NCBI GenBank assembly: GCA_020726505.1
Contig: JAHLEZ010000012.1
Coordinates: 1,736,001 to 1,800,000, forward strand
Length of the DNA stretch: 64,000 nt
Source of the DNA: Leptodontidium sp. MPI-SDFR-AT-0119
Lineage: Eukaryota; Ascomycota; Leotiomycetes; Helotiales; Leptodontidiaceae
Direction of reading: 5' to 3'
In this document: positions 11,003-23,577 of the stretch, piece after piece
Numbering within the stretch: the first letter of the stretch is position 1
Layout of the letters: each line of letters begins with the position of its first letter
Made by a program: the position numbers and the translations under genes
Notes under the pieces: model-generated
What the model was told of the DNA's origin: nothing
Databases searched by the model: none
The model's input: only the letters and a program-made list of their open reading frames with translations

Positions 11003-11830
11003 GGGGTCTGAGATAGTATGGGTATGTAGGAGTGAGATGAGATGGGAATTTGCCTCAGAAGCAGGGGAGCTGTGAAGCAGCTTGCGGGAGTTTTATTTTA
11101 ATTTAATAATGAGCATAAGTTTGAATTATTGCATTTTTGCCTTCAATCTATCAAGCCGCTAAATCTCCTAGTCCTAGATCAGAAATCTCAAAATATCTAA
11201 ATTCACGTCTACATCTCTCACAAAAAAGCTCCCCCACCTTTGGCCACCCACTAGATAACGACGGCGGGTTTAAGGACAAGGACCCTAGACCTGCATGGGC
11301 GGGGTACGTACATCAGTCCTATCCTCTTCTGAAGTACGCTGTGTGGTTAGTGTCTTGGTTTCCATCGTTCTGGGATTGGAAAGAGAAAGCGAGAGTTTGG
11401 GAAGCCTGATAAGGCATCTAGTGAGAGACGAAGGGGGAAAGTGGGATGGGTATGTAGGAGCATGAGAATGGCTGATGTGTATGGAGTTATAGCGTATTAA
11501 AGCTGAGGTAAGGTTAGAAGGAACTGGAAATGGGTTGGATTGGGCTTGATAGGTAAGAAGGCGCCTGGGCTGGTGTGTGTAGAAACAAATACCTGGAGGG
11601 GCAGTCAGGTCCGGTGTCGGGTAGGAGGGGAGAGATGTGGATACCTTAGCTTTGGAGGGGTAGAGCTTACAGCTAGCTACCTTTTTCTTTTGGGTCAAAG
11701 GTTTTATTTACTTTTTCCCCCCTCATGACTTCACCTTGGTTCACTTATTCATTTCGTCCGCTCTCTTCACTTATTTCATCAATATTATTCCTATTCCTAC
11801 TTCAAAACACTTCTTGGACAAACCAATACA
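11003..11830. other. Intergenic region, possible gene fragment at 11137-11409
   Basis: No complete gene is recognised. A plus-strand frame at 11137-11409 has somewhat protein-like sequence near its end (KDKDPRPAWAGYVHQSY, WLVSWFPSFWDWKEK) but no recognised family, so it may be a relic or chance. The last 120 bp before 11831 are pyrimidine-rich, as expected for a fungal leader. Confidence 0.35.
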
Positions 11831-13059
11831 ATGGTGAACACAGAAACTAAAAAAGCTAATGTGCTACTTTTGGGTGGGGGAGCTGTTGGAACTATTGCGG
11901 CATTGAACATTGAGGCTGGTGGCTTCGGAGCCGTGACTGCGGTTTTGAGATCGAATTTCAAGATTGTGCAGGAGGAAGGGTATGTTATTGAGAGTGTAGA
12001 TCATGGAAAGTTGAAGGGTTGGAGGCCGACGAGAGGTTAGTTTATCTTCTTCTAAGTGACCACTTAGAGAGCTTTGGTACATGTTCAGTTCAGAAGTCTG
12101 GCCTTACAAGGACTAACTGCTGTTGGATACTGTAGTGGTCAATTCCGTGCCCAACGTCGTCAAAGAATCCCTCCCTCCTTTCGACTACATAGTCACCACG
12201 ACCAAAAACCTCCCCGATATCCCCCCATCCCTGACCTCAATCATCGCACCAGCCGTCACGCCAGGACATACAATCATAGTCATGATTCAAAACGGGCTCA
12301 ACATCGAAAAGCCCATGTTTGCTGAGTTCCCTACCAACATCGTCCTCAGCGGCGTCTCAATGATCGACGCACACGAAGGACGGCTCGGCGAGATCCTCCA
12401 CGAAGAACACGACACTCTCTTCTTAGGCGCCTTCCATAACCCCACCATAAACGACAAAGGGCGCGAAATCGCCGAAGCGAAGAAATTCATCGAGATATAC
12501 AACAAAGCCGGGAAAAGCACCGTGCATTTCAGCGAAGATGTAGCGTTCGGAAGATGGAGGAAGTTAGTCTTCAATGCTGTGCTGAATCCGTTGTGTGCAG
12601 TGTTGGGATTGGATGATGCGAGGATTCGGTTGGCGGGGAGTGCCATTGAGGGGTTGGTGAGGCCGGCTATGAGGGAGATTGTTGCAACGGCGAGGAAGTT
12701 AGGTCATGACTTGCCGGATGAGATTATGGATACGATGATCCATTGTGATCCTATGGATTTGTATCTGAAGCCGAGCATGCAGTGTGATTTGGAGAAGGTA
12801 GGAAGGCTTTTTATTCTTTCCCAGAATCGCTTCACCCTGCCTGCTTTGTTTGGGAAGATTGGAGCTGATGAATTTTGCTTGTGAATAGGGCAATTATATG
12901 GAATATGAATATCTGGTTGGCGAGCCGTTGAGGGAGGCGGAGAAGATTGGTGTCCCGACGCCAACATTGAATGTCATCTACGAGATCTGCAAGGCGTTGC
13001 AGTGGAGGATTATGGAGGAGAGGGGGTTGGTTGTTGTGCCACCCAAGAGGGTACTATGA
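11831..13059 (+). CDS. 2-dehydropantoate 2-reductase (ketopantoate reductase) family protein (345 aa)
   Basis: Exons 11831-12035, 12136-12797 and 12889-13059, joined at TRV|VNSVPN and EKGNYMEYE. The N-terminus carries the dinucleotide-binding loop LLLGGGAVGTIAALN, followed by DYIVTTTKNLPDI. The C-terminal catalytic domain includes VAFGRWRKLVFNAVLNPLCAV, holding the family's conserved Lys/Asn region, and a typical closing stretch PTLNVIYEICKALQWR. Pantoate enzymes make the pantothenate/CoA precursor, but fungi hold several paralogues of this fold, some in specialised metabolism. Position between an oxygenase and an amino-acid permease favours a pathway-specific NAD(P)H-dependent oxidoreductase. 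The substrate is not determined from sequence. Confidence 0.85.
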
Positions 13060-13467
13060 TTACATTGCCGTCGGGCAACATGAAACAATGCATTGAGCTA
13101 CTGGAGGGAATAATTTCACGGGAGATATTGTGAAAGCTTCACTTTGAGGATGAAAGTGGATTAGGAAGGGCCCATTCGTTGCTTAACGAGCGAGAAGGGG
13201 TTCGGTACTTGTACAAAGGCACAGGTGCCACTGTGAATGTCACCCATGAGGTTTGATGCGAACACCAACCTTTTCGGTCCAGGCGGGATTATTTTTGAAT
13301 ATCACCAAGGTCAAATGGAAACTCAGAAGACTAGATGCCAAAGTGTATGCTAATTTCACTGGGGTTGAAACCAAGAAAGCGCTAGCCTATGTTGTTTACA
13401 TTGTTCGCCCCACTCGCTCTTACTCTCTCTTCAATACAAATTCTCTTACACACCACCTTGATTCCCA
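13060..13467. other. Convergent intergenic region
   Basis: About 400 bp between two genes that converge (plus-strand reductase, minus-strand permease). No gene is seen; it should contain both 3' ends. Confidence 0.5.
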
Positions 13468-15566
13468 TTACCACAGTTGAATATAAGTATAAAATCTTTG
13501 CAACGCCGTACGGTTGTAATAATCATTCAACATAGCCAACTCCTCGCCGCCAAGAGTTCGGCGACCAGTCTGCAAATCTGCAGTCTTGGGGTCTCTCATC
13601 TTCGTTCTGTAAAGGATCTTGTATCCGATCGTGAAAGATACAACAGTGACGACGCCGATCATGTACTGGAAAAAGTAGTAGACGGAAGCTTTCTCCACAC
13701 CCTAGCAGTAAATTAGTTGTCATTCAAAGAGAGGTTATGATCGGGAATACTCACAATGGGATAGAGGCCGACGTAAAAGCACGACACAAGGAGAACAGTA
13801 CTACCAGCGAAAAGCCAGACGACAGGGATGGGCCAGAACCACGTTTGGTACGCATAGGCTTCGGTCCAGAGAGGATCATTTTGTGCCTTCAGTGCGGCTC
13901 GGAAGCGGAAGGATGTGATGCAGAGCACAAAGCAGACGAGGAAGAACGAAGATGATGTGATGGATACGAGCCAGGTGAAGACTTCAATGCCACCAGCTAG
14001 AGACCGTTAGTCCTTGAACTTGTGGGAGTATCTAGTAAGCTTGCCTGTAAGATTGATGTAAGTGAGGACGACAGCAACCAGGACCGTGAATGCAAGCGCC
14101 CATCTAAAATAATTAGCACATACTACAATTCTTCACAAAGATATTTCATACCTTGGCCTTCCTTCCCGATCTACATTCGCGATGAATTTGGGGATAAGTC
14201 CCTGCAAAGCCATCGATCGCATGATTCTCGAGGAAATATAAATCGACTCCACTGCGATAGAAGCGATACCAATCATCATCACGACGTTCAAGAAATCTGG
14301 CAGGCCCTTGATTCCAGCATCGTTGAGGGCAATGACAAAAGGTGAGGCGGCAACACCTGATCCTCCAAAAAGTCGCTTATCGTCTTGGGGAATGAGAAGA
14401 CTGATGAAGACGATGGAAAGCATGAATGTAGAGAAGACGCGGATAGGGACTAGTTTAGTAGCGTGAGCCATCGAGTATCGTGGAGACTTGGCTTCACCAG
14501 CCATGATTCCCGTGAAGACTTGGTCACTTTTCATCAAGTCAGTATGTTTCGAGAGGGCAGAATGAAAGAATACGTACCCCATAGCCCAGATCCCAAACAG
14601 AGCGCTGTTACCAAAACCTCTGAACCCATTGATGAAAACAGGGTAATCTCTCCACGTCTCTCCAGTATGCTTTTCGCCAGTAGGTCCAGCGCCGAGGACC
14701 ATGGCGAACGCGACGATGATGAAGATAATCAGGGCAATGATTTTTAGGAGCGAGGCTGCGTACTCAAACCAGCCAAACCACTTTGTGGAGAGGAGGAAGA
14801 GACCTCCACAGAACAAGAGGAAAATGGTGTCTAACTTTTCATTAGCCTGCGTATGGTTTGAGTGGAGGCGGATACTTACACCAGACTGCCTCGTGGACTT
14901 TGCCTTGTGCCCAGTAGTTGATAATGACGGAGAAGAAAGTCGCTTCAGATGCTACGACAGCGGTCCACCCTATGTGGAGTCAGAACAATTCGACCTCAAT
15001 CTAGGAGGGAAATCATACCCAACCATTCAGCAAAACCAGCCCCAAATGCTAACGCAGGGTCTTTTAAGCGAATCAGTATGTGGTTTTGACAGCTACCAGT
15101 TAGGTTGTGGTGGTGGCATATTCTTACCAACGAAGCGATCAGCATAGTCGATAAAGTTCCCAGAAACAGGGAAAGCAATTGTCATCTCGGATAGTGTCTG
15201 AAGTGAAGCCCAGACCAAAGTCATGACCATGCCATAACCAAGCACCAGACTACCAGGTCCACCTAAAGGTCATTAGTGGGGTGAGTTGAAGATGAACCCA
15301 ATGACTTACCATCCCTGAGTGCTTTTCCAGTTGCAATGAAGAGACCACTTCCGATTTGAGAACCCAGAGAGATGACCTGTAGTCGTAAGCAATGAACTAC
15401 CTATGAAAGATGAATCTCGTACATGAATCATCCGTTTCGACAGGACTCTCTTCATTTCACCATGCGTTTCAACATCGTTGATGACTTCATAAGTATCGCC
15501 TACATGCTCGCTGGGAGTGGAGGAGGTTGACTGAGGCGACACGCCCTTCTCTGGTGCTTTCTCCAT
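13468..15566 (-). CDS. Yeast-type amino-acid/choline permease, 12-TM transporter (546 aa, 10 exons)
   Basis: Exons (minus): 15566-15423, 15376-15310, 15262-15128, 15060-15019, 14969-14880, 14830-14578, 14526-14152, 14103-14045, 13996-13755, 13701-13468. All phases agree and give 546 codons plus TAA. The first helix has the APC signature SLGSQIGSGLFIATGKAL; later segments include PGSLVLGYGMVM, EMTIAFPVSGNFIDYADRF, GFAEWLGWTAVVASEATFF and GIASIAVESIYISSRIMRSM, as in YAT-family permeases. Intron 8 (14044-13997) is GC-AG. Intron 6 (14577-14527, 51 bp) is a multiple of three, so its retention would add 17 residues without a frameshift. It should import amino acids or related amines across the plasma membrane; the exact substrate cannot be read from sequence. 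Confidence 0.9.
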
Positions 15567-16583
15567 CTTGAATTATGGCAGATTTCAAATTTCAGTCTAG
15601 AAATTCTTCGTGGAACTTGAAGCATGCAGAACTGAGAACAAACAACATGGCGACGAATATGACCTGGGTTATGTAGAATCCATCCGCTTGGTGGCCAATT
15701 GTTTGCTATCTCCAACCTCAGAGATAAAGATAGAGTTCTAAGGCACAGTACCTGACAATCTGGTCCACTCTATCTTTGTGGCCGATCCAGTGTCAGGGGC
15801 CACTTTCGAGGTCGTTGTATCCTTCCGCATCAAGGACTACACTTCAAGTGATATCATTGTCGACCCATACCATAACAGGGGCTGAAGAGAGGGCATAGAT
15901 CCTTTCATACTTCTAGTTGATACTTTGCTCTTGGCGGTTCTGGGGAAACAAGGGTTGATAGGGAGGTGTTCGAAAAGTAAACAAGCACTCGTCCACAATA
16001 CTACTACTTTGATCAAACAAACACTAGAAAGCAAAATAGAAATAACTTGACACCCTTTGAGGCAACTTGCCAGAAGTTTCATCGCCAACTGTCGCATACT
16101 CACGTGAATTAAATACGAACACATCTTGAGGGAACTCCGAATACCTCGATACCTGAGTGTTCCATTTCGCGCCTCTCTCCATCCCACTTTTGATATTCCG
16201 AGCCCACAACTCCGTGAGTGGAACTGAACCCCGGAACCCACCAATATGATCCGACTCTTATCTGAGATCCACTTCCGGCCTCTCTCCAACCTCTCTCATA
16301 GGGCCAAGTGGTTGAGACGACGAAATAGAGTTGCTGGGAAATCCCCCCTCATGATTGGATTCCACCCGAGCGGAGACTGCGGAGTGTCTTATCTTCCCAG
16401 GTTTAGATAAGCCGAACCCCAGAAACGGCCGCCGTGAGAGTTCTTGAACGATTATACACCTCAAGAAGCAGTTGTCGCCGTCGTTGTCGCCGTCGTTGTC
16501 GCCTGCCTCTTTCTTGCGTTGCCGTTTGAGGTCGACGTCGACTAATATCTAAGGTTAGAATTGGATTACTCATCTGGCTCCCA
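15567..16583. other. Divergent promoter region with a 12-bp tandem repeat
   Basis: About 1 kb between the minus-strand permease and the plus-strand Zn2Cys6 gene, so both promoters lie here. A minus-strand frame at 15837-16289 has no protein-like character. At 16471-16503 the unit GTTGTCGCCGTC repeats 2.75 times. Confidence 0.55.
16471..16503 (+). repeat. 12-bp tandem repeat upstream of a Zn2Cys6 gene
   Basis: The unit GTTGTCGCCGTC is present 2.75 times, about 80 bp before the ATG at 16584. It lies in the presumed leader or core promoter and could vary in copy number. Confidence 0.75.
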
Positions 16584-18998
16584 ATGCCTGCAAAGAAATC
16601 GAAGACCCGACCCCGGCGCGCTCAACGCGTTGCGGCTGCTCCTCCTACTCCTCGTCCTCGCACACATGCTTTTACTGGATGCCTCACTTGTCGAGAGAGA
16701 CATGTAAAATGTGACCTAGGGCAGCCAGCATGTCGCAACTGCACCCGCCTCAAGGTTCCCTGTGAGGGGTACTCAAGGAAATATACATGGGTTCCACCCA
16801 AGGTGCCAGAGGCAGGACGACGAGTGTCAGATCCGGAACTTATGGATGAGGTCGATGAAGTCCAAAGCAGTCGCCGGGTACTTTTTTCAGGTCTACCTCT
16901 TTTCTTCAACCGTTTTCTGGGAGGAGAAAACTGACAATCGATCAGATGAAGAACGAGTGGCTATGGCTGTCCAGATGAGGGACGAATGCTGTACCAATGC
17001 GTCGTTCCTCGACTTGGACCGTGTTCTAAAAGAATTGCAGGAGAAAGTTGCAGATGCAACCGAATTCTCCAGGATCGGACCTTTTGGTATCCTTCCAGCT
17101 GCCTCCCCAGCTTTGTCAGAGCCTTCACCAGAGCCTCTTCCACAATTAGAGACTGTACCAAATGTACAAGTTGTCGAGCAGACCGGCAGGATTTCAACGC
17201 CTGACTTGAATCTGTCCCTCTCTCAGTTTGCTTGGGGCGAGCTAGATGATGTACAGGCCTGGGATACACTTGACTCTGCTCTTGTCACGTTTTCCAGATT
17301 CAATTCGGAGAAAGGATCTATCAATGGCGATATTTCTGCAAATTGGGAACTGGCTATTGGCTCTCCATCACAATGCTTTCTCAATGATGCTGCAACTATC
17401 ATACCTTCTAGTCAACATGGACCGAATGCAATAAGCCAAAGTCTGGCGGCATTTGAAACGGGAACGGGTAACCTGATCCTCCTTCCTAGATTACTAACGC
17501 TAATTCGTGGTAGACCCCGGCTCGACTAGTCAGGACAGTCAGGACAGCCAGACAAACTCACTTGAGTTTCTTGCCGGCACACCTTCGATACTGCAGATGC
17601 CAAACACGGCGAATATGTCCAAGATACCTCCCGAAGCGCGACTTCTTCTGGATTACTATTCGTCGCATGTGATCGAAGTCATGTCAATGTCTCCAATCAA
17701 GAAGCCACCCTGGAAGACAATCCATTTACCGTGTGCGATGAGTGCCCTGGCAGAGCTCCTCGTGCATGGCGAAGCGAGGAGCTTTGCCAAGCTCGCCCTT
17801 TTCTATGCTCTGCTGTCAATCAGCGCTTTCCATATGGGCTTTGCGAACCGGGACTCTGAAGAAAGCGGCAAGTTTTGGAAGTTGAAAGGGACTACTCACA
17901 AAAAAACCGCTCAGAAGTACCTACTTTTATCACTTGACATGGATTTGCCTAAGGCGGTGAGAGGCAAGTACAAAGAAGTGTTGATGAGTATGCTGAGTAT
18001 GGTCACGATTGGAGTAAGTTATGGAGTATTTTGATTTGAACTTTCTGACAGGTTCCTAGGTGTTCAGCGGGGATATGCAAGATTCGCAAGGTTACCTTGC
18101 AGAGAGCGAATCCCTGATAAGGAATTTCGGGCTTCCCAAACCAGTGAAGTCTCTCAAGATATCAAAACTACATCACATTTTCTCTTACCTGAGAATAATC
18201 CACGAGAGCACATCTCTCAGAGGAAGCAAGGCGAAAACAGACAGTCAAACCGACATGTGGGAATCAACTCAGTCTCAAATCACTCAACACCAAGAGCTTT
18301 CGAACAACATGGCTCAGTCCGCCAGTTCGAGACTGGCATGGATGGAGGGCGAAGAAGTCGAAGATCTGGAAGAAGATCCGCTATTCATCTCAATCTACCA
18401 AATGCCAACCACACTCCTGTCTCTAATATCACAGACATCCTCGCTTTGCAAACAGCTAGAATCCGCAGAATCGTCAACCCCAGAGTTCGCCCGAAGATGC
18501 AAGATCATCGAGGATAAGATCTTCAGATGGAAGGCCCCCGAGAATTTGAGTCTCACAGCTCATTTCGGACCGGATGTGTCGAACTCGCCAGATGCTGCGG
18601 CGAAGGAAGTAGCAGCTCATGTGGTTAATGCAACATACCAAGCTCTGATCGTCCATTTCCAACGGCAGATTCGTAATACCAACCCTCGCGTGCTTCAACA
18701 CTATGTCACAACTGCGGCAGACCACTTGCTAGCTCATGAGCAGCTCAAACAGAGTTTGAAAATCTGTCACGCACCATTTCCATGGCCAGGTTTTATCGTT
18801 GGATGCGAAGCCTATGATATCTCTGCGAGGCAGAAGATCGATCTTTACCTCAAGACCGTGAGGTGCTACAACGTCGGTAGCGTCATGGAAGCAGAGAAAA
18901 TCGTCTACGAGGTTTGGAGAAGGCAAGATATGGGGCAGAATGATCATCGATGGGAAGATGTGCTGAAGGATTGGGGAATGCAGGTAGTTTTAACGTGA
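16584..18998 (+). CDS. Zn2Cys6 transcription factor with fungal-specific domain (755 aa)
   Basis: Exons 16584-16890, 16946-17467, 17514-18013 and 18060-18998. The zinc cluster is near residues 33-60 (CLTCRERHVKC, then C, CRNC and C in DLGQPACRNCTRLKVPC), preceded by a basic Arg/Lys/Pro-rich N-terminus. The donor at 16891 was chosen over the stronger-looking GTAC at 16878 because only it keeps the frame into DEERVAMAVQ. The C-terminal part (LLLDYYSSHVIEVMS, FYALLSISAFHMGF, ILLSLDMDL-like helices and PWPGFIVGCEA) matches the Fungal_trans_2 (PF11951) type of regulator body. It is divergent from the permease, and may control that gene or the neighbouring metabolic genes; this is inference from position. 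Confidence 0.85.
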
Positions 18999-19876
18999 TG
19001 GGTCTACACCCAAAAATGCAAGGTGTTAGTCTCGTTTGCCTCAAGTGGCCTGCAAATGTGGGCCGAGAGGAGGATGGGACAGGACAGGAAAGAGATCGCC
19101 AATAATGACAAACGTCGCATTGACAGTTGGAGGTACAGTACTCGTACAAACATATTTGTTTATACATACGATACCATGGACAACTCACAACAGTACCATC
19201 TAGCAACTCAAGAACTTGTCTCCCTAATATTTGCACAATGTTGACTTATTTGTTGTCGTTGATGGAGTGGTTATGTGAGTTTCAGTTGCAGGTTGAGGCT
19301 TCTTGTGCAGGGTAGAGTGGGCTGTGGAAATTGTTGGGGGAAGATGAGTTTGCGGAGTATACCTTTGAGATGGCACAGGATCCGGTCAGCAGTATTAAGA
19401 CATTTTCCATGCAGAGGGATGAGTGTCTTGACATATATTCAGGAGACGTTGTGGCAGAAACTTGAGCCAGCGTTTAAGTGTGAGATGTTGGCCCAATGAA
19501 AATGACTTCATAAAAACATCCATCTTAATTATATCAACCCAGCTTCAGAAAACAATTCAGAACTGCAAAATCTCCATAACGCCTCCCCTTCAATAGTCGC
19601 CGGTGTAAGCAATTTCCATTGCCCGTTCCACTATAAACCATTTGACAGTTCTGCCATAACTGCAAGGAAACCCCTCTTGACCAAGCAATTACAAAGCGTT
19701 ACCATCTTGAAAATCGTAATACAATGGCATTCAAGTTTAGCCCCACGCCTCTCCCAAGGAAGATCCTTTCGCCACTGACGAGACCAGATCACAGTTCCAT
19801 TAAGTTCAAGTTCGAGCAAAACAGGTATACCCAGACTCGACGCAACAAAAACATCAAATATGTACCTATTGACATG
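18999..19876. other. Intergenic or 3' region of the NLR gene
   Basis: No independent gene is recognised. A GTAAGT donor near 19916 and a CAATAG acceptor near 19863 could splice the NLR-like gene into this stretch (see that entry), giving an alternative short C-terminus. Confidence 0.4.
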
Positions 19877-22800
19877 TCAGATAAAGTAACATCTGAAGTA
19901 GTTCCACAGTGACTTACTGAGCATCAGTACCAAAACAGGAGGACACAGAATTCCATAACTCACTATCCATGGCGGGAGAGATGTCTGCTCCGTAGCCAAC
20001 ACAGACACCTCCTTGGGCTTGAATGTCGAAGAATCTGGGCCGAGACCGCTTGTTCCCCGATTCTCGACAGCGGTAGCTTGAAATTCACCTATGGTAGTTG
20101 GTGGGACATCCCAAACTGTTGCCCATTTCTCGAACCTTTCGGCTTCCAGCTCAGCTGCTGTAGGTGGCGAGACATCCCAACTCTGTTCTCTCATCCGGAA
20201 TTTGACTTTTCTTACATCCTTCCCAGCCTTCTTCGCAGCTGTCCATGCCTCTTCAAAGTCTCGATTAGACAGAGTGATTATACTTGGTGATTCTCTTTCT
20301 CGCGCCTGGTTTCGAATGATGAGATCCTTGAGAGTAGCTGCATTTTCCGGTGCGCGGAAGTCGACAATATCTTGCAGCTTCAAGACACGTCCTCCCACCA
20401 CTCCTTGTACTGGATCACCTAGGAGATCTTGTAGGCCGGGTTCGATCTTTTGCAAAGAGCATATCCATCCTGCAAACGTCACTCGCGGCATCTCATAATC
20501 TACCTCCTGGCCGGCCGTTCGCTCCATAGTTACCGAACAATCAGCACCATACCTCACGAAAATTTCGAAGACGCGCCAGAAGTGTTCTCCGTGCACCCAG
20601 CCAGAACGCGGCAAGGAACTAAGCATGTGATACCAAATAGGCAGATGTTCGTCATCTGCTGATGAATACCGCGGACAATTTGCTGAGAGTCCTCTCAAGA
20701 ACAAACTGTCCGCCCAACGAGAGCTTTCTATACTCCAGGACCTGGCCGTTGGAGGCCCGACATAATGCCATAGCAATTCAGTTACTGCTTCATGATGCCT
20801 TGCGAAGTCTGGAATTTTATTCACTGTCCAATCCAGGTAGGTAAAGAGACCAACTTCTACTGCCACGTGAACTAAAGAGCAAACAAATTTCCGCTTGGAT
20901 ATAGGCGGCCATTTATACCATATACTTTTAACCTCACATTTTAGCCATTCAACTTTGTGGAAAGATTCAGCAACAATCCCTTGCCTGTGTAGTACAGCAG
21001 TGGAGAAGCGGTCAAGAGCCTCGCACGTAGCAGTGGTGCATCGAGGTTCAACGACGTTGACAACAGCCAGTAGATCTCCTATAGCTTTATAGTTGTCTTC
21101 AATAGCGATCGCGTCAAAAGTATAGTCAGGCTCGCATTTAGTCCCTGCAAGCTGCGTCTGCAATATGGCGTCTAGAACATCGAAGCCTTTGAGGTGCTCG
21201 GCCATATCGTTCTTGACTTGCTCTTGCTCAAATATCTCTCGTATAGATCTATGGATGAAACTGACAATGGGTGCATTTCGGTCGTGAGCGGCGTCGTCAA
21301 CATGCAGAAGCTCTTTGCAGTGCGCTGTCAGCCTCCTTCGGGTTCGAGAGAGACGTGCAACTGTCTCCTCTGAGGACAATGCACCGTCAAGTGGTATAGA
21401 CATGGCGAAATTTCGGTCTAAATTGTAGTCCTCTAAAAAGGAATAGTTGAAAAGCCTCATGTTTCTGTAATTCCGAGATAGTAACATAGTAACTGCGAAT
21501 GTACGATATGCCAACTCTCGATTCTCCGTCGGTATGGAGCTTATTATCTCCTGAAGAAATGTGTCGAGATCCTCAGGGTAATGGTCAATCTTTCTTCGTA
21601 GGTCTGACAAGGTGTCACCATCTGTGAGCCCCTGACAAAGTATATTGAGGATCAAAGTCACCCAGAGAAAAACCCCTTCGGCTTTTTGAACAACTTCGTC
21701 GATCGCCTCACTGCAATCAACTTCGTACTCAATACTCATTCGCTGAAAATTCGAATCATTATGCAATCGATCATACACGACTCTTCGAATATCAGATTCT
21801 GTAAGTCGATGAAGAAGTATCTTTTGTCCAGGGTGTAGGTCGTCAATTGGCCCCAAGGAATTCATCATTCTGCTAGAGATGCAGATTTTGATGCTGGTAG
21901 AAAGGCTTGACAGGTTCTGCAGGCATTTGATCAATTCTTGAGAGCCCCTTTTACATTCACACTCATCCAGACCATCGAGGAAGATGCAAAGTGAATAACT
22001 CGTGCAGACTTTGCTATCATCACCTGAAAACAGCTTCTGGAAAGCTTGCCTGGCCTCTGTATTTGAGATCTCTGGAACCAGACGGGAGTGCCATGGAGTA
22101 TTTTGAATCGCCTTCCATTGGTTCGGAAAATACTCGGCAATGAGTTCAGGAGCTTCACTCAGAATTTGGTAAAGAAGAGAACGAATCAATCCATCCATGG
22201 ATCTCTGAATTGGGTCGCCCTGCTTCCAGAAAAAGAATTTCGCCACGATGATGCATTTCCCTCCAGCCCATTCTTGAACCAGCGCTCTTGTCTCGGGACT
22301 ATCGCAAATTACTTTCATCATCGTACTCTTGCCTGCACCAGGCTTGGCGATAATCTGGAAGATCCCACTGCCTCTACATAGCCAAGAACGGAATCCTACC
22401 TGATGCCTGCGGTCGAAGGTATCTTCCAGTATCCATCTAAAACTCAGGTACAAAGTCAGTGAATGAAATGTAGACACCAGAAAGCAGGAATCAAAACAGT
22501 GTCGAAAAGTAGTGAGGCATAAATACCCGCACCAATTTGAAATTTGTAGATCGGAACTGTCTCTGAGCGGATGTGACTTACTCAAATGTAGCACCGTGAG
22601 CTGCTTCAATCTGGTCATATCGTTTATCCATATTCGGGAAGCTGATCGCCTTCAAGATATAATCTTGATATTTGCGATCGGTGCCTTCAGAAGAAATATT
22701 CAGCAGATGGAGAAGTTGCGACGAAACTTCGTCTCCCAGGTCTGTAATCCTAACGCCTGCTCTTAGTATCTGAATATTCTCTCGCAGATATGCCAGTTCG

Positions 22801-23577
22801 GATGCATCAGAATTTCTCGACTTGATCAGAGTTTCGAGGCGCTCCAAAACTTCAGACCTGATATATCACATAATTAGCCAGCCAGCCAGCCATATTGGTG
22901 AACTTTTCGCAACAGAAATTCCAACCTTGATACCAAGATGGGTCCGAAAAACGAGACGATCATGTTTTACAGACAGCGCAATGATCTAGGGAATTGACTT
23001 GGAGGTCTCACCTTAAAACGACGCTTAGCTGCAGATGCACCTGGTCTTGCAGATGCCTGAGTTTGTTCTGCAGCTCTTCAATCTTCCCTCCGTAGCGCAT
23101 GTCTCTCACAGTTACGCCCACAGCGCTGACTAGGCTATGGCCTTTCTTGCCCTTGATCTTCTCGAGCAAGTCTAGAATCCTGCGGGAGATCTCTTTGCAT
23201 TTGGCTGCAAGATCGTTGAGATTCTTCTCGTCATCCGTCTGTATTGGCCCTTGTTTGATGACCTGGCCCGGTAATTCAGTACATTTTCGGATATCTCAAC
23301 AAATTTCCGTAAAGGGAATTGTAGATCGAGAGATAGATATCCGTAATTGCCCCCAAAGAGCGAATATGCAGTCTGTCATAAGACACAAGCTCAAGCTTAC
23401 CTCGAGTCGTCCACTCAAACCTTCAAGGCTCTTTGTAGTGCTCTGAAGCCTCTCATGCTGTTCCGTCAATCCCTTTTCAGAGCAATAGACCTCCTTTGCC
23501 ATAACCAAGGCAGCGGCGCCATATTCGCAAAGCTGACAGATGTTGCAGACAAGGCTGAGTATTGTGACTGGGTCCAT
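19877..23577 (-). CDS. NLR-like STAND NTPase: SesA-type N-terminal domain plus NACHT-like domain (about 1,087 aa)
   Basis: Exons (minus): 23577-23401, 23262-23012, 22857-22582 and 22436-19877. The start MDPVTILSLVCNICQLCEYG, followed by helical heptad-like sequence, resembles the fungal NACHT/NLR N-terminal domain (SesA-like, PF17107). The NTPase core shows a P-loop (AKPGAGKST, about residue 260), Walker B (CIFLDGLDEC) and an ISSR sensor-like motif (IKICISSRMM), then EGVFLWVTLIL. The roughly 600-residue C-terminal region shows no clear ankyrin, WD or TPR repeats. Such proteins act in fungal non-self recognition and regulated cell death; that role here is by homology. The 3' end is uncertain: unspliced it stops at 19877 after a hydrophobic tail, while a GTAAGT donor nearby would replace the last residues. 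Confidence 0.82.

Noticed and set aside
15837..16289. Minus-strand 150-codon frame in the permease/regulator gap
   Set aside because: No recognisable motif, and it lies within the expected divergent promoter region.
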